Assembly: GCA_035575235.1 (NCBI GenBank)
Contig: DATLYA010000356.1
Coordinates: 1-29,583, forward strand
Source of the DNA: SYOC01 sp035575235
Lineage (GTDB): Bacteria > Desulfobacterota > Binatia > Bin18
DNA length: 29,583 nt
Direction: 5' to 3'
This document shows positions 28,390 through 29,583 of the stretch, in pieces. The first letter of the stretch is position 1. The number at the start of each line of letters is the position of its first letter. Both the position numbers and the translations under genes were made by a program. The notes below the pieces were generated by a model. The model had not been told where the DNA came from. It made no database searches and saw nothing but the letters and a program-made list of their open reading frames with translations.

Positions 28390-29583
28390 ATGGCGGGCGA
28401 ATTTTGGCTTGAAGCCGTCTTCATTCTTCTACTGATTGTCGCGAACGGCTTCTTCTCTGGCGCGGAAATCGCCGTGGTCTCCGTGCGGCGGAGCCGGATC
28501 GATCAGCTTATTGAAGAGGGCCGCGCCTCCGCGCACATCGTCGGGCGCTTGAAAGATGATTCAGATCGATTCCTCGCCACGGTTCAGGTCGGCGTGACAC
28601 TCGTCAGTTCACTTGCTTCCGCCGTTGGCGGCGCGTCCGCTATCGAGTTTCTCAAACCGCTCTTTGAACAAAGCGGCGTCGCCTTTCTCCAGGCATGGGG
28701 CGAATTCATCGCCCTCAGTCTCGTTGTGATTGTCATCTCGTATTTGTCCCTCGTCCTTGGCGAACTCGTGCCTAAAACGTTGGCGCTACGCTATCCCGAG
28801 CGCATCGCCTGCGCGGTGGCGCGGCCGCTTGATTTTCTCTCGCGCAGCTTCTCCTGGATCGTGCGGATTCTGACCGCCTCCTCGAACATGCTGCTGTTTC
28901 TCACCGGCAGCAGCGCGCGATCCACCGAATCCCTCGTCTCGGAGGAAGAGGTCAAATACATGGTTCGCGAAGGTGCGGAAAAGGGCGTATTCGATGACAC
29001 CGAGAAGGAATTTATTCACAGCGTGTTTGACTTCGCCGACACTTACGTGCGTGAGATTATGACGCCGCGCACGGAAATCCACGCCCTCGAGGTCAACACC
29101 TCCTGCGCCGCCGCGCTGCATGCCATGATCGAAAGCGGCTTCTCGCGCATGCCAGTTTATGAAGAAGATCTTGAGCGCATTATCGGCATTGTCCACATTA
29201 AAGAACTCTTACGCGCCCAAGAGCAGGGCCAAACGGCGCAATTGCGCGATTTTCTCCATCCGGTTTATTTTGTGCCGGATTCGATGCAGATCAGCCATCT
29301 CCTGCGTGAGTTGCAGCTCCGTCGCTCGCACATGGCTGTGGTGGTCAATGAATTTGGCATGGTGATCGGCCTCGTCACAGTCGAGGACATTTTGGAAGAA
29401 ATCGTCGGCGAGATTCGCGATGAATTTGATGTAGACGAAGAACAACCTATTCAGGAACTCCGGGAGGGCGTCCTGCTGGTGGAAGGAGGCGTGCTCCTTA
29501 GTGACCTGGCGGAACAACATCAGTTGCCGGTCGAGGAAACGAGCGCGTATCGCACCATTGCCGGGTTTCTCCTCGCCCGTCTT
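28390..29583 (+). CDS. CNNM/CorC-type (hemolysin C family) membrane protein (3' end outside window)
   Basis: The frame is open from ATG 28390 to the right edge (398 codons), so the last part is missing. AAGGAGG at 28376-28382 precedes the start. Residues ~1-190 are a CNNM/DUF21 membrane domain: helix AVFILLLIVANGFFSGAEIA, VQVGVTLVSSLASAVGG, LSLVVIVISYLSLVLGELVP and KTLALRYPERIA. A pair of CBS domains follows (VREIMTPRTEIHALEVNTSC near 220; GMVIGLVTVEDILEEIVGEI near 320), and then the beginning of the CorC/HlyC transporter-associated domain (IQELREGVLLVEGG). Such proteins are linked to magnesium/cobalt efflux or membrane stress. It is divergent from uvrA. Confidence 0.92.
   Translation, partial: MAGEFWLEAVFILLLIVANGFFSGAEIAVVSVRRSRIDQLIEEGRASAHIVGRLKDDSDRFLATVQVGVTLVSSLASAVGGASAIEFLKPLFEQSGVAFLQAWGEFIALSLVVIVISYLSLVLGELVPKTLALRYPERIACAVARPLDFLSRSFSWIVRILTASSNMLLFLTGSSARSTESLVSEEEVKYMVREGAEKGVFDDTEKEFIHSVFDFADTYVREIMTPRTEIHALEVNTSCAAALHAMIESGFSRMPVYEEDLERIIGIVHIKELLRAQEQGQTAQLRDFLHPVYFVPDSMQISHLLRELQLRRSHMAVVVNEFGMVIGLVTVEDILEEIVGEIRDEFDVDEEQPIQELREGVLLVEGGVLLSDLAEQHQLPVEETSAYRTIAGFLLARL

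Overview
The window looks like a piece of an uncultivated Gram-negative bacterium of medium-high GC, most like the Tectomicrobia (Entotheonella), Binatota or deep deltaproteobacterial groups. The grounds are the mixture of acyl-CoA dehydrogenases, amidohydrolases, a XoxF-type alcohol dehydrogenase, a tandem UvrA and remnants of very large cyclase/TPR regulators. This placement is inference. No rRNA, tRNA, CRISPR array or intact transposase is visible.

Region 1 (1-11700) is the most interesting part: a divergently arranged locus that I read as a bacterial sphingolipid (ceramide) pathway with its headgroup and export arm. To the right run a CerR-like reductase, serine palmitoyltransferase (the best-supported call) and a GNAT-fold protein resembling bacterial ceramide synthase. 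To the left, on the minus strand, run a three-histidine-box desaturase, a metallophosphoesterase, an ABC exporter, a CDP-alcohol phosphatidyltransferase, a nucleotidyltransferase/CDP-alcohol phosphatidyltransferase fusion, and a GT8-like/ELM1 fusion that runs off the left edge. The last three look like lipid headgroup enzymes, the exporter like a lipid flippase.

Region 2 (11700-18230) holds a decayed cyclase/TPR regulator followed by a minus-strand set of catabolic genes: acetamidase/formamidase, a small lipoprotein, an ABM-fold protein, an amidohydrolase and two acyl-CoA dehydrogenases that look like the two subunits of one heteromeric enzyme.

Region 3 (18230-21830) is a xoxF-xoxJ-xoxG set: a lanthanide-type PQQ alcohol dehydrogenase (Cys-Cys pair and Asp-Tyr-Asp motif), its periplasmic binding-protein partner and its cytochrome c.

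Region 4 (21830-29583) has a broken four-helix-bundle (S23-type) gene between inverted heptamer arrays, a TPR fragment, a 1891-residue tandem UvrA, and the start of a CNNM/CorC-type membrane protein that runs off the right edge.

The feature that cuts across the window is a set of degenerate tandem arrays with a strict 7- or 8-base period. They lie in intergenic spacers, at the 5' ends of xoxJ and xoxG, inside the cyclase remnant, and in frame in the linker between the two UvrA halves. Several word families occur, and they mark the places where genes are broken or fused.
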